From NCBI RefSeq assembly GCF_022049065.2, contig NZ_CP095743.1, positions 325,001-389,000 of the forward strand: DNA of 64,000 bases, in the 5' to 3' direction. The notes under the pieces were generated by a model, which was not told where the DNA came from, did not search any database, and saw nothing but the letters and a program-made list of their open reading frames with translations. This DNA is from Niallia sp. Man26 (lineage in GTDB: Bacteria > Bacillota > Bacilli > Bacillales > Cytobacillaceae). Shown here one piece after another: positions 1 to 10,158 of the stretch. The position numbers and the translations under genes are program-made. Position 1 is the first letter of the stretch, and each line of letters begins with the position of its first letter.

Positions 1-1627
1 GCAACTCTTCTTGTTCGAGTTTCTTGTCTACATAATAGTCATAGTCTCCAAGATATTCCGTTGAACCTTCCTGTTGAAGCTCAATTACTTTTGTAGCAAT
101 TCGGTTAATGAAATAACGGTCATGGGAAACGAATAATAGAGTACCAGGATAATCAATTAAAGCATTTTCAAGCACTTCTTTGCTGTCTAGATCAAGATGG
201 TTTGTTGGCTCATCTAAAATCAGTACATTTGGCTTTTCCATCATAAGCTTTGCAAGAGCAAGTCTAGCCTTTTCCCCGCCGCTCAGTGAATTGACAATCT
301 TTAGTACATCGTCTCCTGAGAAGAGAAAATTACCTAGAACGGTTCTAATTTCTTTTTCAGGTCTTAGTGGGAACTCATCCCACAATTCATTTAATACTCT
401 CTTGTTCGAATGGAGTTCTGCTTGCTCTTGGTCATAATAACCAACCATGACATTTGTTCCCCAAGCTGTTGCGCCTGCATGCTTGTCTATTTTTGAGATA
501 ATTGTTTTTAGTAATGTTGATTTACCGACACCGTTAGGTCCCACTAAAGCAACACTGTCTCCTCTGGTTAATTGGAAAGAGATATGTTCAGAAACAGTGT
601 TTCCCTCGTAACCAATCGCAAGATCCTGCACCTTTAACACATCATTGCCGGATTGCTTCTCAATTTGGAATCCGAAAGAAGCTGACTTTTCATCACCATC
701 AGGACGCTCAAGACGGTCCATTCGATCCAGTGTTTTTCTTCTGCTTTGAGCTCTTTTTGTTGTCGATGCTCTAGCAAGATTCTTTTGAATAAATGTTTCT
801 AGCTTAGCAATCTCTTCTTGCTGCTTTTCATATACCTTCATATCTCTTTCGTAATTCTCAGCTTTTTGCTGAAGGTAAGAGCTGTAGTTACCATTGAACT
901 TTTGGATATTGGTTCTGGAAAGTTCATATATTTGGGTTACAACTTTATCAAGGAAGTAGCGGTCATGGGAAACAATTAAGACAGCACCATCGTAGCCTTG
1001 CAAATATTGTTCCAGCCATGATAGGGTCTCAATATCCAAATGGTTAGTCGGCTCATCCAAAATTAAAATTTCAGGGGTTGTCAGCAAAAGCTTTGCTAAG
1101 GCAAGTCTTGTCTTTTGTCCGCCGCTTAATGTAGATATTTTTGTGCTGTAATCAAAGGAACCGAAGTTCAAACCATGAAGTACAGAACGAATATCAGCTT
1201 CATACTGATAACCGCCATTTTCCTTAAAGTTATATTGAAGAGTATCATATTCCTTCAATATCTTTTCGAATCTTTCCGGTTGGCTGCTTATGTCAGGGTC
1301 TGCCATCTGCTGTTCCAGCTTTCTTAGCTCTGCTTCCTGCTGCTGAAGGCCTTTAAATACGGTCAACATCTCATCCCAAATGGACAGATTAGATTCGAGC
1401 CCTGTATTCTGAGCAAGATAACCTATTTCTACATTTTTTGGTTTAATGATTTCCCCAGTTTCATATGAAAGGTGGCCAGCGATCATCTTTAGCAATGTCG
1501 ATTTTCCAGCACCGTTTCGGCCTACTAACGCGATTCTATCTCTTGTTTGCACTTCTAATTTTATATTGGATAAGATAATTTCAGCTCCAAAGTATTTGGA
1601 AAGTTGATTCACTTGTAATAGTATCAT
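1..1627 (-). CDS. ydiF: ABC-F family ATPase (YdiF-like), C-terminal end beyond window
   Basis: Soluble ABC-F protein with two ABC ATPase domains and no membrane segments; the family acts on ribosomes (translation factors or antibiotic-resistance proteins). About 542 codons are visible and the gene runs off the left edge. The first Walker A (GRNGAGKST) is at residues 36-44; signature motifs LSGGQKTRLALAK and LSGGEKARLALAK and a second Walker A GPNGVGKST are readable. Between the domains lies a charged linker (ERDMKVYEKQQEEIAK...) typical of ABC-F. The ATG at 1627 follows a GAGGTGA ribosome site. Neighbours (moaC, rex divergent) match the B. subtilis ydiF locus. Exact subfamily role (housekeeping or resistance) cannot be told. 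Confidence 0.93.
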   Translation of the reverse strand, partial: MILLQVNQLSKYFGAEIILSNIKLEVQTRDRIALVGRNGAGKSTLLKMIAGHLSYETGEIIKPKNVEIGYLAQNTGLESNLSIWDEMLTVFKGLQQQEAELRKLEQQMADPDISSQPERFEKILKEYDTLQYNFKENGGYQYEADIRSVLHGLNFGSFDYSTKISTLSGGQKTRLALAKLLLTTPEILILDEPTNHLDIETLSWLEQYLQGYDGAVLIVSHDRYFLDKVVTQIYELSRTNIQKFNGNYSSYLQQKAENYERDMKVYEKQQEEIAKLETFIQKNLARASTTKRAQSRRKTLDRMDRLERPDGDEKSASFGFQIEKQSGNDVLKVQDLAIGYEGNTVSEHISFQLTRGDSVALVGPNGVGKSTLLKTIISKIDKHAGATAWGTNVMVGYYDQEQAELHSNKRVLNELWDEFPLRPEKEIRTVLGNFLFSGDDVLKIVNSLSGGEKARLALAKLMMEKPNVLILDEPTNHLDLDSKEVLENALIDYPGTLLFVSHDRYFINRIATKVIELQQEGSTEYLGDYDYYVDKKLEQEEL

Positions 1628-1773
1628 TGCGTAATTCACCTCAGAATGTATGTATATCAAGTGTAACTTATATACGTGGGAAACCGCAATAAAGGCAATC
1701 GCAGGCAGTGAAAATTCTTTAATGATACACTTTAGAAGGAAAATAGTGTATGATTTGCTTAGAGGTGTTAAAA

Positions 1774-2265
1774 ATGAAGAGTTTTACACACTTTAATGAT
1801 GAGGGCCGAGCGAAAATGGTTGATATAAGCGAAAAAAGCGAAACCGCTCGCATAGCAGTTGCCCACTCAAGCATTATAGTAAATAAATATATATACGACA
1901 GCATCATCCATAATACGATAAAAAAAGGAGATGTTTTGGCTGTCGCCCAAGTAGCAGGCATCATGGCAGCAAAGAAAACATCTGACTTAATACCGATGTG
2001 CCATCCCATCTCTTTGAAAGGGGTCGATATTTCTTTTCGTTGGGAAGAAGAAGGACAAGAACAAGAAGCTTACCGTTTAGTAATAGAAGTATCAGCAAAG
2101 ACGATTGGGAGCACCGGCGTGGAAATGGAAGCACTGACTGCAGCATCCGTCACGGCATTAACGATTTATGATATGTGTAAAAGCATTGATAAAGGAATGG
2201 TCATCGGCGAAACTTACTTGCTTGAAAAATCAGGCGGTATCAATGGTCCATACAAGAGGGTTTAA
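1774..2265 (+). CDS. moaC: Cyclic pyranopterin monophosphate synthase MoaC
   Basis: Second enzyme of molybdenum cofactor synthesis: with MoaA it converts GTP to cyclic pyranopterin monophosphate. 163 residues, normal for the family. The motif [14 protein letters not shown] with C76-H77 and the [14 protein letters not shown] block are the conserved catalytic and binding segments; [11 protein letters not shown] near the C-terminus is also typical. The start chosen is the ATG at 1774 because an AGAGGTG site lies just before it and [19 protein letters not shown] is the usual N-terminus; an in-frame ATG at 1750 has no such site. It is divergent from the ABC-F gene and followed by rex, as in B. subtilis. 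Confidence 0.95.
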   Translation: MKSFTHFNDEGRAKMVDISEKSETARIAVAHSSIIVNKYIYDSIIHNTIKKGDVLAVAQVAGIMAAKKTSDLIPMCHPISLKGVDISFRWEEEGQEQEAYRLVIEVSAKTIGSTGVEMEALTAASVTALTIYDMCKSIDKGMVIGETYLLEKSGGINGPYKRV

Positions 2266-2315
2266 AGTTTATCAGGAAAGATAGATGTATTATTAATTAC
2301 AGGTAGGGGATTACA

Positions 2316-2978
2316 ATGAGCAATGAGATAATGAAGATACCGCAAGCTACTGCTAAGCGGTTGCCTTTATATTATCGCTTCTTAAAAAATTTACATTCTT
2401 CAGGGAAACAAAGGGTTTCATCTGCCGAATTAAGTGAGGCAGTTAAGGTAGATTCAGCTACCATCAGAAGGGACTTCTCGTATTTTGGAGCATTAGGGAA
2501 AAAGGGTTACGGATATAATGTAAACTACCTGCTTTCCTTTTTCCGGAAGACATTGGACCAAGATGAGCTGACGAAGGTTGCCCTGATTGGTGTGGGTAAT
2601 TTAGGGGTTGCCTTCTTAAACTATAACTTCTTGAAAAACAACAATACAAAAATAGAAGTGGCATTTGATATTGCAGAAGATAAGACAGGAACGTCAATTG
2701 GAGAGGTAGATATCCATCATATGGATGATTTGGAGAAGGTCATTTTAGAGCATGATATCCAGGTTGCCATCTTAACTGTTCCGGCAGCAGTTGCCCAAAC
2801 GATTACTGATCGTTTAATAGACTGCTCTATTAAAGGCATTCTGAACTTTACACCAGCTCGGCTGACTGTGCCTGCTAGTGTACGAATTCATCATATCGAC
2901 TTGGCTGTTGAACTTCAATCTCTAGTCTACTTCCTTAAACACTATCCGACTCCAGCAGATGAAGCGGAAGAGGAATGA
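2316..2978 (+). CDS. rex: Redox-sensing transcriptional repressor Rex
   Basis: DNA-binding repressor that senses the NADH/NAD+ ratio and controls fermentation and respiratory genes. 220 residues. An N-terminal winged helix (about 1-80, with the recognition segment [24 protein letters not shown]) precedes a Rossmann fold with the dinucleotide motif GVGNLG at residues 92-97; the C-terminal helix [18 protein letters not shown] is the domain-swapped helix of the Rex dimer. A GGGGATTACA ribosome site precedes the ATG. Followed by a strong bidirectional terminator. No complete Rex operator was found nearby. Confidence 0.96.
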   Translation: MSNEIMKIPQATAKRLPLYYRFLKNLHSSGKQRVSSAELSEAVKVDSATIRRDFSYFGALGKKGYGYNVNYLLSFFRKTLDQDELTKVALIGVGNLGVAFLNYNFLKNNNTKIEVAFDIAEDKTGTSIGEVDIHHMDDLEKVILEHDIQVAILTVPAAVAQTITDRLIDCSIKGILNFTPARLTVPASVRIHHIDLAVELQSLVYFLKHYPTPADEAEEE

Positions 2979-2983
2979 GCCAC

Positions 2984-3026
2984 AAAAAAGCAATTATAAA
3001 TGCTTCCATTTATAATTGCTTTTTTT
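2984..3026. terminator. Bidirectional intrinsic terminator after rex / ydiK
   Basis: A 13-bp perfect stem (GCAATTATAAATG at 2990-3002 with its complement at 3007-3019) with a 4-nt loop, flanked by an A-run on the left and a T-run on the right. It can end rex transcripts on the plus strand and ydiL-ydiK transcripts on the minus strand. Confidence 0.88.
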
Positions 3027-3039
3027 ATTATATATGGCA

Positions 3040-3255
3040 TTATCTCTCCTGATTTTTGCGGGTAGCCTTTTTAATCATAAAATGGAAGGAAATGAGCCGG
3101 ATTCCAGTGCCTATATCAAATGTCGCCAGTATGACAAGTATATAGGAGAAGAAGCCCCATCCTCCATGATCACGGACTGATTGAACAGCAAAATAGGTAA
3201 ATAAAGCACCAAGTATTAAATAAAGTATTCCAGAGAGTAATGCTGATTTCCTCAT
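3040..3255 (-). CDS. ydiK: YdiK-like small membrane protein (DUF4305 type)
   Basis: A 71-residue protein of unknown function with two predicted membrane helices (about 5-22 and 32-50) and a basic C-terminus (KKATRKNQER). The start at 3255 is preceded by a GGAGG site inside the end of ydiL, and its ATG overlaps the ydiL stop (ATGA), so the two are translationally coupled. A longer in-frame reading starting at 3303 lies inside ydiL and is not used. Position and size match ydiK of B. subtilis. Confidence 0.8.
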   Translation of the reverse strand: MRKSALLSGILYLILGALFTYFAVQSVRDHGGWGFFSYILVILATFDIGTGIRLISFHFMIKKATRKNQER

Positions 3256-3980
3256 AAAAATCCTCCAATAAATTGTGAAATGTTCTCCATATTTCGCTGC
3301 CATTCCTGGATGGCATCCAGATTAAACTGGATGATGACGACCAGTGTGTTCATTGACACATGAGCAAAAATAGGAACCCAGATTCTTTTTGTTCTTACAT
3401 AAAGGAAAGCAAAGGTGAAACCCATGCTGGCGTACAGCAAGATATGTACAAATTCCATGTGTGCTGCTGCAAAGACAAGAGAACTGATCAATGCAGACAG
3501 GAAAAAACCTAGTCGTTTATAGAGTACCCCGAATATGATTTTCCGAAAAATGATTTCTTCTAAGATTGGACCGACAACGCTGATAACTATAATCACAAGC
3601 GGAGAATACTCAACAAAGGTCATAAGCTGCTGTGTATTTTCTGATTCTTGTTCAATTCCTAATGCCATTTCGATTGAACCGGCTATTGATTGAGCAACTA
3701 AGGAAAGAAAGATACCTGCCACTGCCCAGCCAATGCTTGCAGGGATGCTTGCGGGATTTTCGCGGAGCGGATTCCTCATCTCATGGCGAAGCAGGAAAAG
3801 AACAACGAGCAATGTGACAAGGAAGCTGAAAATCAGCCAAATAACGACAGAAGCCATGCCAAGCTCTGCAGAATCATATCCCATAAGGTTGCCGAAAAAC
3901 ATGACAATCGGAACGCCAATTAAGGTAGATAATTGCATAGCAATATACGATATTACAATAATCCAATATTCTTTTTTCAA
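3252..3980 (-). CDS. ydiL: CPBP (CAAX/Abi) family intramembrane metalloprotease YdiL
   Basis: Integral membrane protease of the CPBP family, 242 residues with about six to eight hydrophobic segments. The three catalytic motifs are present: E141-E142 with R146 (EEIIFR), H174 (FAAAHMEF) and H207...N211 (HVSMN), so it should be active. The physiological substrate is unknown; relatives process prenylated proteins, peptides or act in bacteriocin immunity. It is the first gene of a two-gene minus-strand unit with ydiK. The gene order ydiL next to groES is that of B. subtilis. Confidence 0.88.
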   Translation of the reverse strand: MKKEYWIIVISYIAMQLSTLIGVPIVMFFGNLMGYDSAELGMASVVIWLIFSFLVTLLVVLFLLRHEMRNPLRENPASIPASIGWAVAGIFLSLVAQSIAGSIEMALGIEQESENTQQLMTFVEYSPLVIIVISVVGPILEEIIFRKIIFGVLYKRLGFFLSALISSLVFAAAHMEFVHILLYASMGFTFAFLYVRTKRIWVPIFAHVSMNTLVVIIQFNLDAIQEWQRNMENISQFIGGFL

Positions 3981-4171
3981 GATATCGTACTCCTTTTCGA
4001 TATTCTAATATATAAATTAATCATATAAACTTTTGAGCATTAGTATTCTTCGCATTCAGCAAATGCTGTCTTTTGCACAAACATGATTAGAATTAGTAAT
4101 ACACATACTATTCATTCTACTAATAAGTGCGTGCTTACTCAAATAGAACACATTAAAAAAGAGGAGATTTT

Positions 4172-4207
4172 ATGAATAAAGTCGAAGAAAGAGTGTATAC
4201 TTCTTAA
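4172..4207 (+). pseudogene. Orphan translation start (11 codons), possible gene remnant
   Basis: A strong ribosome site GAGGAG, 6 nt from an ATG, opens a reading frame MNKVEERVYTS that stops after 11 codons. About 35-60 nt upstream lies an imperfect dyad (TAAG-TGCGTG-CTTA near 4125-4138) of the kind seen at TetR promoters. This looks like the promoter and first codons of a regulator gene left after a deletion, or a leader peptide. Nothing in the following 90 nt before the groESL promoter restores a frame. Confidence 0.3.
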
Positions 4208-4282
4208 AGGCGTGTACAGGGCAGTATAATTTTTTGTAAAATCTAAGGCTTGTCTCTTGCAAATTATAAAAAGATTAATTAA

Positions 4283-4322
4283 TATAATAATTGTGTTAGC
4301 ACTCAAGAGTGATGAGTGCTAA
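4283..4322 (+). promoter_or_regulatory. CIRCE operator (HrcA) at groESL promoter
   Basis: The perfect CIRCE inverted repeat TTAGCACTC-N9-GAGTGCTAA spans 4296-4322; a TATAAT -10 hexamer lies at 4283-4288 just before it. In Bacillus, HrcA binds this element and represses groESL until heat shock titrates GroEL. No convincing -35 at 17-nt spacing was found. hrcA is not in the window. Confidence 0.95.
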
Positions 4323-4362
4323 TAATAATAAATTTACATATTATTTGAGGAGGTTGTTTCAC

Positions 4363-4647
4363 TTGTTAAAGCCATTAGGAGATCGTATTGTTATTGAGCT
4401 TGTTGAAACAGAAGAAAAAACTGCAAGTGGCATCGTGCTACCTGACTCTGCTAAGGAAAAGCCGCAAGAAGGCAAAGTAGTAGCAGTTGGTAACGGCCGT
4501 GTTCTAGACAATGGAGAGCGTGCTGCACTTGATGTATCTGTTGATGATGTAATTATCTTCTCAAAATATTCTGGAACTGAAGTTAAATATGAAGGGAAAG
4601 AATATTTAATCCTTCGCGAAAGCGACATTTTGGCAATCGTACAATAA
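4363..4647 (+). CDS. groES: Co-chaperonin GroES
   Basis: Heptameric lid of the GroEL folding chamber; 94 residues, the usual length. The sequence from [20 protein letters not shown] through [19 protein letters not shown] (mobile loop) to the C-terminal [12 protein letters not shown] is characteristic. The start is a TTG at 4363, 9 nt after a perfect GAGGAGG, as for B. subtilis groES. A longer frame opening at 4309 would begin inside CIRCE and is not credible. First gene of the heat-shock operon with groEL. Confidence 0.96.
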   Translation: MLKPLGDRIVIELVETEEKTASGIVLPDSAKEKPQEGKVVAVGNGRVLDNGERAALDVSVDDVIIFSKYSGTEVKYEGKEYLILRESDILAIVQ

Positions 4648-4672
4648 TTTGAAATTAATATATAAGAAATAA

Positions 4673-6331
<1,659 letters not shown>

Positions 6332-6384
6332 GGCCGTTTACGCCTAACATCTGATAAATAGTTGCAACTATTTTACCTAATACT

Positions 6385-6422
6385 AAACCCCACTTCTTTT
6401 TTTAAAGAAGTGGGGTTTTTTT
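6385..6422 (+). terminator. Intrinsic terminator of groESL
   Basis: Stem AACCCCACTTCTTT with its complement AAAGAAGTGGGGTT (perfect, about 14 bp, T-rich loop) followed by seven T residues. Confidence 0.92.
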
Positions 6423-6516
6423 GCGTTACTATCCCAATGGATACTTTTTTTAATTACATAAATCGCCCTGCTTGTTTCAAGTACTATAATAAAATGGGAT
6501 AATTATAAACTATTTG

Positions 6517-6533
6517 AATGAAAGCGTTTAATA
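6517..6533 (+). promoter_or_regulatory. Possible cre (CcpA) site upstream of the histidine kinase gene
   Basis: ATGAAAGCGTTTAATA matches the central cre pattern TGNAANCGNTN but lacks the final CA. It lies about 120 nt before the kinase start in a 230-nt gene-free stretch that is otherwise AT-rich with no other recognisable element. Carbon catabolite control of a dicarboxylate sensor is plausible, but the match is partial. Confidence 0.3.
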
Positions 6534-6648
6534 AATATCAATCAAACATATTTACGGATATAGCTAAGATGATTAATTAAGTAATAGGTGTTTAGCAGTC
6601 TTTGCTTTTTGGATACATGTTGAAACTTCGATAAACTTGGAGGAATTT

Positions 6649-8250
6649 ATGAAAAAGGGCAAACTTAGTTTACAAGCTATCATAATTATTTTTGTATGTA
6701 TTGTGGTTGCGTTATCACTTGGGATAACCGACTTGCTTATAAGTAAAAGTATTACTTCCAGTGTAGAAGAGACACAGAAAGAAAAGGCGCTGGATGTTGC
6801 AAGGACAATGGCGGTTACTCCAGCTGTAATCAAGACTCTTGAAGGACAAGCTAATCAAGCGGAATTACAGGAATTTGCTAATGTAATAAAAGACAAAACG
6901 AATGTGAACTTTGTTGTTGTTATGAATATGAAGGGAATTCGGCTGTCTCACCCGGAGTCTAGTAAGGTGGGTAAGCATTTCTTTGGGGGAGATGAAGGCC
7001 CTGTTCTTAAAGGGGAGGAGTATGTTTCCATTTCAAAAGGAACGCTCGGTAAATCTATGAGGGCATTTACCCCAATAAAGGATGCACAGGGCAAACAAAT
7101 TGGAGCGGTTGCTGTCGGGATTTCTTTGAAAAGTGTTACAGAGGCTGTTGATAAAGGACGGATGGGAATTGTTTTGGGGACGTTAATCGGACTTATGATT
7201 GGAATAATTGGTGCGGTCGTTCTAGCAAGGTATATTAAAAAAATCCTTTTAGGACTTGAGCCGTTTGTTATTGCGAAGCTGCTTGAAGAGCGCAGTTCTA
7301 TGCTTCAGTCTGTACGTGAGGGCATTATAGCCATTGACCAGGAAGGAAAAATCACCCTTGTTAACAAGGCAGCGAGTAAGCTTTTTAAAAAGGCAGGTCT
7401 TGAGGAAGAGCCAATGGGGATAAATATTGAGGATTACTTGCCAGAAACCCGGTTAACTCGCATTATCAAATCAGGTGAAACAGAGCTCGATCAAGAACAG
7501 AACCTGCAGGGGGTTACTATTTTAGTAAACCGGGTACCGGTCGTTGTTGGAAATCAGGCTGTAGGAGCCATCGCTACATTTCGGGATAAAACAGAGGTCC
7601 AGCATCTGGCTGAACAGCTGACAGGTGTCCGTAATTATGCGGATGCTCTCCGTGCTCAAGCTCATGAATTTATGAATAAGCTCCATGTTATCTTAGGTCT
7701 TGTCAGAACGGAACAATATGATACACTTGCTGATTATGTAAGTGAAACGGTTAATCATCGGGAAACGGAAATGGACTTTGTGACAAGGAAAGTCCAAGAT
7801 CCTGTGCTTGCTGGTTTTCTGATTGGGAAGCTAAGCTTTGCAAGAGAATCAGGAGTTTCCTTTGCATTTGATTGTGCCAATAAGCTGCCGAAGCCGGCAA
7901 ACTCGGAAATTACACATGAGCTGATTACGATTATTGGCAATCTTTTGGATAATGCAATAGAGGCTATTGCAAACAGTATAAATAAAAAGGTCCATCTTAA
8001 ACTGGATTATGCAGAGGATATTTTAACAATCGAGGTTAAAGACACAGGAATGGGAATGACGAATTCACTCCAAAACAAAATCCTAGATAAAGGCTTTTCT
8101 ACTAAAGGAAATAACCGCGGATACGGATTATACCTTTTGGCGCAAGCAATTGAAAGGCTGGAAGGAGAACTGATTATTTCGTCCAAGCCAGGAAAGGGAA
8201 CGAGTTTTGCTGTGTATATATCATATCAAGAGGAGGATAAAGAGAATTGA
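6649..8250 (+). CDS. CitA/DctS/MalK-type sensor histidine kinase
   Basis: Membrane sensor kinase of the citrate/C4-dicarboxylate family, 533 residues. TM1 at about 9-30, an extracellular PAS-like sensor at about 34-170, TM2 at about 173-195, a cytoplasmic PAS domain at about 215-320, the phosphoacceptor H339 in AQAHEFMNKLHVILGL, and an HATPase domain (NLLDNAIEAI, DTGMGM, GFSTKGNNRGYGLYL). The start at 6649 follows a GGAGG site. It overlaps the response regulator by 4 nt and is followed by a carboxylate permease and malic enzyme, so malate is the likely signal (closest in arrangement to B. subtilis MalK). The ligand is inferred from context. Confidence 0.92.
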   Translation: MKKGKLSLQAIIIIFVCIVVALSLGITDLLISKSITSSVEETQKEKALDVARTMAVTPAVIKTLEGQANQAELQEFANVIKDKTNVNFVVVMNMKGIRLSHPESSKVGKHFFGGDEGPVLKGEEYVSISKGTLGKSMRAFTPIKDAQGKQIGAVAVGISLKSVTEAVDKGRMGIVLGTLIGLMIGIIGAVVLARYIKKILLGLEPFVIAKLLEERSSMLQSVREGIIAIDQEGKITLVNKAASKLFKKAGLEEEPMGINIEDYLPETRLTRIIKSGETELDQEQNLQGVTILVNRVPVVVGNQAVGAIATFRDKTEVQHLAEQLTGVRNYADALRAQAHEFMNKLHVILGLVRTEQYDTLADYVSETVNHRETEMDFVTRKVQDPVLAGFLIGKLSFARESGVSFAFDCANKLPKPANSEITHELITIIGNLLDNAIEAIANSINKKVHLKLDYAEDILTIEVKDTGMGMTNSLQNKILDKGFSTKGNNRGYGLYLLAQAIERLEGELIISSKPGKGTSFAVYISYQEEDKEN

Positions 8251-8954
8251 TTAATGTAATGATCGTTGAAGATGACCCGATGGTAGCACAAATTAATAAA
8301 CGATATCTTGCCAAAATTGAAGGGTTCCGATTAGCGGCAACAGCTACATCAGTTGATGAAGCTATACAATTACTAAATACAGAAGAAATCCAGCTTATCC
8401 TTTTGGATATTTTTATGCCGGGAAAGCTTGGGATTGAATTATTAGCACATCTGCGGAAAAATGAACTTGAAATTGATGTGATCATCATTTCTGCTGCATC
8501 CGATCTTGATCGAATAAAGAGGGCATTAAGATATGGGATTGTCGACTATTTAATCAAGCCGTTTGAGTTTGACCGGTTTAACACGGCACTTACTACCTAT
8601 CTTGAACAAACTCGGTTAATTGATAAGCAAGATTCAGTAAGTCAGCAGGAGCTGGATTCCTTACTTTTGCACAGAGATGAACATGTCATCGCAGAGGAGC
8701 TGCCAAAGGGGTTAGCGAAGGATACGTTAAAGCAAGTATGGGATGCCATTCAGCGATTAAAGGCAGACCCTTTTTCGACTGATGACATTGTAAATATTGT
8801 AGGCATCTCAAGAGTTTCTGCTAGAAAGTATCTTAATTTTCTTAAGGATACAGGAATCCTGGAGGTTAAGGTTATCTATGGAGCAGTCGGAAGGCCTGTG
8901 TATCAGCACGAATATAATCAATTTAAAGAACACTTAATTAAAAATTTTTTGTAA
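8247..8954 (+). CDS. CitB/MalR-type response regulator
   Basis: Two-component response regulator, 235 residues. Receiver domain with acidic pair E8-D9-D10, phosphoacceptor D54 in LILLDIFMPG and the conserved Lys in YLIKPFEF; a C-terminal helix-turn-helix (STDDIVNIVGISRVSARKYLNFL) of the CitB/DctR type. The start is a TTG at 8247 overlapping the kinase stop, with AGGAGG about 10 nt upstream; an internal ATG at 8259 is the alternative. It should activate the downstream permease and malic enzyme genes on carboxylate sensing (inference from context). Confidence 0.92.
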   Translation: MINVMIVEDDPMVAQINKRYLAKIEGFRLAATATSVDEAIQLLNTEEIQLILLDIFMPGKLGIELLAHLRKNELEIDVIIISAASDLDRIKRALRYGIVDYLIKPFEFDRFNTALTTYLEQTRLIDKQDSVSQQELDSLLLHRDEHVIAEELPKGLAKDTLKQVWDAIQRLKADPFSTDDIVNIVGISRVSARKYLNFLKDTGILEVKVIYGAVGRPVYQHEYNQFKEHLIKNFL

Positions 8955-8983
8955 GCAGTTAGAAAAGCTGCTTACTTTTTTTA
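8951..8983 (+). terminator. Intrinsic terminator after the response regulator
   Basis: Stem GTAAGCAG / CTGCTTAC (8 bp) that includes the stop codon, followed by a T-run. It separates the regulator genes from the transport and malic enzyme unit. Confidence 0.8.
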
Positions 8984-8996
8984 TTTACAAAAAGAA

Positions 8997-9016
8997 TTAT
9001 TAAACTTTATTAAACT
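8997..9016 (+). promoter_or_regulatory. Tandem 10-bp direct repeat, candidate response-regulator site
   Basis: TTATTAAACT occurs twice, head to tail, with exactly one helical turn between the copies (8997-9006 and 9007-9016). It lies about 130 nt upstream of the permease start, where an activator would bind. Assignment to the adjacent CitB-type regulator is inference. Confidence 0.5.
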
Positions 9017-9017
9017 A

Positions 9018-9033
9018 TGAAAACGGTTTACAG
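9018..9033 (+). promoter_or_regulatory. cre-like near-palindrome upstream of the permease gene
   Basis: TGAAAACGGTTTACA resembles a CcpA cre site with one extra base between the half-sites. It directly follows the tandem repeat. Weak on its own. Confidence 0.3.
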
Positions 9034-9069
9034 GGGAATATGATGTACACGTAACAAAGGGGAGTAATA

Positions 9070-9097
9070 TTTGCAATCTCACTATCGCGATTGCAAA
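9070..9097 (+). promoter_or_regulatory. Perfect 9-bp inverted repeat in the permease leader
   Basis: TTTGCAATC-N10-GATTGCAAA, 50 nt before the start codon. It could be an RNA hairpin in the leader or a DNA operator; there is no T-run after it, so it is not an intrinsic terminator. Confidence 0.45.
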
Positions 9098-9147
9098 GGG
9101 AATTTGGATTTTTTACATGATGATAAAAATGACAAGGGGGATTAAAT

Positions 9148-10116
9148 ATGCAAATTCCAATTAAGAAGACGCTCGATAAAATTCCAGGCGGAATGATGGT
9201 AGTTCCGTTATTTTTAGGGGTACTAACAAACACTTTTTTTCCACAGTTTTTAGAAATAGGGCATTTTACAACGGCATTATTCAGTAAAGAGGCATCATCA
9301 ACTATTTTAGCTTGTTTTATGTTTTTAATTGGTTCACAAATTAACTTTAAACTAGCACCAAAAGCGATTAAAAAAGGTGCAATTTTATTATCTGGTAAAT
9401 TTATAGTAGGTGCAGGTCTAGGTATCTTTATAGCGATGGTTTTTGGACCGGCTGGTATTCTAGGATTGTCACCACTAGCTATCCTTGCAGCATTGTTAAA
9501 CGCTAACGGTGGGTTATATGCTTCACTAGCTTCATCTTATGGTGACGAAACAGATGTAGGGGCATACGCATTATTTTCTTTAAAAGATGGTCCATTTTTC
9601 ACATTAGTTGCTTTAGGTGCATCCGGCCTTGCTTCTATTCCTTTTCAAGCACTTGTAGGCGTTTTAATTCCTATCGTAATTGGGATGATTTTAGGAAATA
9701 TCGATCCGGATATGAGAAAGTTTCTTGGAAGCAGTAAGTTATTATTAATCCCATTTTTCTCTTTCCCATTAGGGGCAGGCATGAATCTGAATACAATTGT
9801 AGAAGCGGGTGGTCCAGGCTTACTACTAGGATTAATCGCTTCATTTACAGGAATTGGTGCTTTCTTGCTTTTGAAATTATTCAAAGAAAATCCTATCGTC
9901 GGTTTAGCAACAGGGTCAACTGCAGGTAACGCTGTAGCGACACCAGCTGTAGTTGCGGCAGCAGATCCAACACTTTCTGCAATAGCACCAGCAGCTACTG
10001 CGCAAGTTGCAGCAGCATGTGTTGTTTCTGCAATCGTTTGTCCGATTATTGTCAGCTATGTATATAAACGGTCAGAAAAGAAAAAAGCTAAAAAGCTTAT
10101 AACAAAGGCTGCATGA
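9148..10116 (+). CDS. KdgT-family (2-keto-3-deoxygluconate permease type) carboxylate transporter
   Basis: Integral membrane protein of 322 residues with about ten hydrophobic segments. The N-terminus IPGGMMVVPLFLGVLTNT and the internal motif LLNANGGLYASL are hallmarks of the KdgT family, whose studied members import 2-keto-3-deoxygluconate by proton symport. Here the neighbours are a dicarboxylate-type two-component system and malic enzyme and there are no pectin or KDG genes, so the substrate may instead be malate or a related acid (inference). AAGGGGG precedes the ATG. No terminator separates it from the malic enzyme gene 42 nt downstream. Confidence 0.85.
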   Translation: MQIPIKKTLDKIPGGMMVVPLFLGVLTNTFFPQFLEIGHFTTALFSKEASSTILACFMFLIGSQINFKLAPKAIKKGAILLSGKFIVGAGLGIFIAMVFGPAGILGLSPLAILAALLNANGGLYASLASSYGDETDVGAYALFSLKDGPFFTLVALGASGLASIPFQALVGVLIPIVIGMILGNIDPDMRKFLGSSKLLLIPFFSFPLGAGMNLNTIVEAGGPGLLLGLIASFTGIGAFLLLKLFKENPIVGLATGSTAGNAVATPAVVAAADPTLSAIAPAATAQVAAACVVSAIVCPIIVSYVYKRSEKKKAKKLITKAA

Positions 10117-10158
10117 TAAAAAATATATTAAATTTCTATAGAAAGAAGGATTTCCATA

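Noticed and set aside
3262..3285. Possible Rex operator (TTGTGAAATG...) inside ydiL
   Set aside because: Only one half-site matches; the opposing TTCACAA half is absent and it lies within a coding region.
4309..4362. Upstream extension of groES from an ATG at 4309
   Set aside because: It would start inside CIRCE; the TTG at 4363 has a perfect ribosome site and the right N-terminus.
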